Below are positions 13,504 through 15,789 of a stretch of 15,789 nucleotides of DNA, piece after piece. The position numbers and the translations under genes were made by a program. The notes below the pieces were generated by a model. It saw only the letters and a program-made list of their open reading frames with translations, was not told where the DNA came from and did not search any database. This DNA is from Patescibacteria group bacterium UBA661 (lineage in GTDB: Bacteria > Patescibacteriota > Minisyncoccia > Phycocordibacterales > UBA918): the NCBI GenBank assembly GCA_002299465.1, contig DBNX01000032.1, forward strand, positions 1 through 15,789, read 5' to 3'. Each line of letters starts with the position of its first letter. Position 1 is the stretch's first letter.

Positions 13504-14024
13504 TTTTATAAAGAATTCACTTGAAAGGAAATATCCTCAAACCAAAGTTATTTGCTTGCCTCATTTTACAACTGAGAGAATGCAAAATTCGCCTTCTTTA
13601 AGGGTAACCTGGATTCGCGCGCTAACCGCACAGAAGTTTGCAGTCTAGTTGCATAGGCCATAAGAACCTCGGTGCTCCGTCCCTAGGGCACACAAAAAAG
13701 AAGGGCTCTTTAGTGAACAAAAAGATATCACTTCAGTCCGAAGCTTCATCCACTCGTGTCGAGTGAAAAGAATGGGTCGAACTCCTGCGAAAGTGGATTT
13801 TATATTCAAAACGCCCGGATTTTTTGGTAGGAAGTACCAAGTACGGAGAAATTCGGAGTTTTGTACGATAATTCGGAACGAGGCCCGTGCTGTGTGACAA
13901 AACTATCAAGGTCTCATTTTGCCCACCCTCCGTTTTCGTATCGCCAGCAAGGCGCAGGACTTCTGTGGATGCGCTTGCGGCGGCGCCTACTCGGTGCTGT
14001 CGAGCGTTTGCTAGTATCAATTGT
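13504..14024. other. Gene-free interval with hairpins and start-less open frames
   Basis: No protein family or known RNA is recognised in these roughly 520 nt. The - strand is open from 13902 down to a TAG at 13645-13647 (85 codons), and the + strand is open from 13664 to a TGA at 13895-13897 (77 codons). Neither frame has a plausible start near its beginning. A third - strand frame (13733-14020) has an ATG but no recognisable content. Hairpins include CACTCG-TGT-CGAGTG (13750-13764), GGTA..TACC (13826-13838) and GTGCTCC..GGGCAC (13672-13690). It could be a dispersed repeat, a structured RNA or a decayed gene; a tRNA, SRP RNA, RNase P RNA and complete tmRNA were looked for and not found. Confidence 0.45.
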
Positions 14025-14687
14025 CTACTCTCTCAAAAATTGTTCCGTTGCTTCATTTAACTCTCGTTCTGACTCTGGCGTTTTAAAAGAGTGGTCTGCA
14101 CCTTTGACCTCAACTATGTGTGCATTTGGGTTAGCTAGGGCGAAAGCCCTTGAAGTTGAGATTGGGATTGCGGTGTCTTCTGTACCATGAATAAAGCACA
14201 ATTTTGCTTTGTCGGAGGATAAAAAGCTTGGTGAAAGTTTTATCTCTTTGAGATTTTCAATTTGTGACAGCGTTTCATTCCTTAATTTTTCTAGAGTACT
14301 TACTTGCGCAAATCCCAATGCTGGTGCCCATAAAATCTTTTTAATAATTGCATCATGATGCAATGAGAGAAATAATCCCCCGCCGAAACTTTTTCCAATT
14401 GCGATAATCTTTTTGTAGCCAAGAGTGTGCAAATGCTCAAGTGCTTCAATAACAGCAGATTGATAATGAAAATATGTTTTTTGTTGTACGTCTGCTTCAC
14501 TCTCCCAAGCACTCATGCGAGCAATTGGATAGCCGGTTTTCAACGAGATATCTACTACAGATTGGAAACGGTCAGAAAAGGCTTTGCCACTAATGCCCGG
14601 CAAAAATAGCACGATAGTATCTGTAGATGAATTCTTGGATTTAGAAAGTAGGAGTTCTGATTTGGGTAATGAAATACTTGTGCTCAT
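14025..14687 (-). CDS. Small alpha/beta hydrolase, 220 aa
   Basis: This is a cytoplasmic alpha/beta-hydrolase-fold enzyme of the small serine-hydrolase (dienelactone hydrolase/esterase-like) type. The catalytic triad can be placed: Ser100 in the nucleophile elbow GKSFGG, Asp171 in HGTEDTAIP, and His199 in GADHSF. The oxyanion-side loop is LFLPGISG (27-34). There is no signal peptide. The substrate cannot be told from sequence. The frame is open back to 14801, but that part crosses a terminator and the end of the next gene. ATG 14687 lies exactly 9 nt after a perfect -10 box and gives a normal N-terminus, so it is the real start and the mRNA is probably leaderless. It is transcribed alone from a promoter embedded in the terminator of the upstream gene. 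Confidence 0.88.
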   Translation of the reverse strand: MSTSISLPKSELLLSKSKNSSTDTIVLFLPGISGKAFSDRFQSVVDISLKTGYPIARMSAWESEADVQQKTYFHYQSAVIEALEHLHTLGYKKIIAIGKSFGGGLFLSLHHDAIIKKILWAPALGFAQVSTLEKLRNETLSQIENLKEIKLSPSFLSSDKAKLCFIHGTEDTAIPISTSRAFALANPNAHIVEVKGADHSFKTPESERELNEATEQFLRE

Positions 14688-14696
14688 GTGTACGAT

Positions 14697-14705
14697 ATTA
14701 TAGCA
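14697..14705 (-). promoter_or_regulatory. Extended -10 promoter of the hydrolase gene
   Basis: TGC-TATAAT (- strand) is a perfect extended -10 box. It immediately follows, and shares one base with, the T-tract of the upstream terminator, so the expected -35 position falls inside the terminator hairpin and has no -35 match. The start codon begins 9 nt after the -10 box. Confidence 0.6.
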
Positions 14706-14738
14706 AAAAAAGAAGCCTTGCTTGGATAAGCAAGGCTT
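14705..14738 (-). terminator. Rho-independent terminator
   Basis: On the - strand a perfect 11-bp stem (14728-14738 with 14713-14723) with an ATCC loop is followed by one C and seven T residues (14705-14711). It ends transcription of the AcrVA2-like gene. Confidence 0.9.
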
Positions 14739-14764
14739 GTCTCTCGGCACGAATGCCGAGAGAC
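14739..14764 (-). terminator. Second, abutting perfect hairpin upstream of the terminator
   Basis: GTCTCTCGGCA pairs perfectly with TGCCGAGAGAC around a TTCG loop (as transcribed on the - strand). It is 26 nt long, exactly like the terminator hairpin it touches, with no base between them, and its first base is the last base of the upstream stop codon. It has no T-tract of its own, so it may protect the 3' end or strengthen termination. Confidence 0.7.
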
Positions 14765-15789
14765 TAGTCTTCGAGGAATATAACTGACTTGGTGCCACCA
14801 ATGATCCCGAACAACGGCACCAAGTCCTCGCGTATCAACTTCTGAGAAATTTTGATTGTCTTGGGGGCATCGGGTGCACTGCCAAGCGGACGACGTTTAT
14901 GTGCCCGTCGCCAATGCGGACGAATGAAGCCGCCTTCCTCGATTGAGCGACGTTGATTGCTAGGACCACCAGACCTGATTTCGCTACGACCAACGATGCG
15001 AAAGATATCTTTGGGATTTGTGATCGATCCGGGATTTCCTCCACTGAGTATTTTTACCTTTCGTTGGTTCTTCTCAGTCTTGATGCGGTCTATCGGAAGT
15101 GTTTCAAGATACAAAGCCCATCCGACAACAATCCGCAGGGCGACTATAGCAATTTGCATCTTATCTTTGCTGAAGGTCGACAGCACTTCAGGATCGATGA
15201 GACGGGCGTTGTTGGGTGTTAAGCCGTACGCGAGTTGATCGAACTCGATAACAACTCGCTCGTCGCTGTCCAGATCACAGTCAATGGCATAGCCACAAGA
15301 ACCCGGTACAGACGGATAGTCAGACATCATGCTCAGTCGAACACCCTCACAGATGTCGATTGCTTTCTGCCAACGTTTTCGCTTCATCTCCTTCATGAAC
15401 TTTTCAAGCTCGCCTCTGGTCAGACCGTACCACTTATCGCGGCTCTTGGGGGCCTGAATCAGTCTTACACAAATAATCTTTCGACCCCCTTCGCCAATCG
15501 GCAGTAGATTTGCCATGATGGTATCGTAGTGTTCCATCGTCCCATCAAGCGACTTGATGGAAAGGGGCTTTTCGAGCGTGATGATAAACGCGTCGTGTGG
15601 CCACGCAACATCACCCCATGTCACATCCCCAAACTCTGCTGCTGACAAAGAAGCGACGAGAGTGTGCGGGAGGTGAAATACGCGACGTGAATTACGATTC
15701 CACTGAAAAAGCTGTAGTGGGAACCAAGCAAAATCGTCACCGAGTGTCGAAATGGTGTTATTCATTTCTTTCAACCACTGTGCACTAGA
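14764..15789 (-). CDS. AcrVA2-like protein of uncertain function, 5' end beyond the window
   Basis: By memory of the family I see resemblance to AcrVA2, an anti-CRISPR first found against Cas12a (type V-A) in Moraxella, whose homologues also occur widely without a known target. Shared patterns are an N-terminal RVFHLPHTLV...WPHDAFIITLEKP block (31-70, counting from the TTG at 15774), a helix IVVGWALYLETLP (215-227) followed by basic residues, and a C-terminal RPHWRRAH motif (285-292) before a closing beta segment. The first ATG in frame is at 15765, but the frame stays open to the right window edge, so the true start is probably outside. Its codons look more GC-rich than those of the neighbours, hinting at transfer. 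A double terminator follows the stop. Coding is secure; family placement is tentative and anti-CRISPR activity is not shown. Confidence 0.55.
   Translation of the reverse strand, partial: SSAQWLKEMNNTISTLGDDFAWFPLQLFQWNRNSRRVFHLPHTLVASLSAAEFGDVTWGDVAWPHDAFIITLEKPLSIKSLDGTMEHYDTIMANLLPIGEGGRKIICVRLIQAPKSRDKWYGLTRGELEKFMKEMKRKRWQKAIDICEGVRLSMMSDYPSVPGSCGYAIDCDLDSDERVVIEFDQLAYGLTPNNARLIDPEVLSTFSKDKMQIAIVALRIVVGWALYLETLPIDRIKTEKNQRKVKILSGGNPGSITNPKDIFRIVGRSEIRSGGPSNQRRSIEEGGFIRPHWRRAHKRRPLGSAPDAPKTIKISQKLIREDLVPLFGIIGGTKSVIFLED

Noticed and set aside
13733..14020. - strand open frame of 95 codons
   Set aside because: No recognisable motif, low-complexity beginning, and two other frames are equally open here; kept only as part of the unexplained interval.
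13504..14024. RNase P RNA, SRP RNA or tmRNA in the gap upstream of uvrB
   Set aside because: Searched by eye on both strands for the conserved cores (GAAAGTCC, ACAGAA context, GGAAGCAGCC-type loop, tRNA-like end with TTCGA and CCA); none found in a consistent arrangement.
14688..14801. 38-residue N-terminal extension of the hydrolase
   Set aside because: It would span the upstream terminator and stop codon, and lies upstream of the -10 box.
1..15789. CRISPR array
   Set aside because: No regularly spaced direct repeats were seen; the only long repeat is the single inverted pair around the recombinase.

Overview
The window looks like part of a chromosome from a candidate-phyla-radiation (Patescibacteria, Parcubacteria-like) bacterium. 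This is inferred from tight gene packing, near absence of Shine-Dalgarno sites, a UvrC that ends after its RNase H-like domain, a two-membrane-span surface protein with a calcium-binding TSP3-type segment, and the style of the short palindromes. TGA is used as a stop, so this is the standard bacterial code. No 16S rRNA or marker set is present to settle the lineage.

Layout. Positions 1-1837 are a recombinase island. A large serine recombinase (+ strand) is flanked by a 133-bp inverted repeat with about 98% identity, and its 3' end runs into the 3' end of a tRNA-Ala(UGC) gene on the - strand. Everything from 1838 to the right edge is coded on the - strand. Read in the direction of transcription (right to left) the genes are: a 5'-incomplete gene resembling the AcrVA2 family (14764-15789) closed by a double hairpin terminator; a small alpha/beta hydrolase (14025-14687); about 0.56 kb without a recognisable gene (13460-14024); uvrB; a large surface protein and an orphan sensor histidine kinase, 7 nt apart; uvrA, uvrC and ddl as a tight operon; a small membrane-anchored protein of unknown function; and tRNA-Ala.

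How the genes work together. UvrA, UvrB and UvrC form the nucleotide excision repair damage-recognition and dual-incision machine. uvrA and uvrC overlap and are followed 15 nt later by D-Ala-D-Ala ligase (peptidoglycan precursor synthesis). uvrB has its own promoter and is separated from uvrA by the surface-protein/kinase pair, which may be an envelope-sensing unit.

Main oddities. (1) A 36-bp insertion made of exactly two abutting perfect palindromes interrupts one recombinase repeat copy in frame. (2) Three genes have a -10 box exactly 9 nt before the start codon, implying leaderless mRNAs. (3) UvrC has no cysteine and no HhH domain, and UvrA appears to lack about 110 residues next to its first zinc module. 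(4) There is a possible AcrVA2-like gene. (5) The 13.5-14.0 kb interval has long start-less open frames on both strands and may be a repeat, an RNA or a gene remnant.
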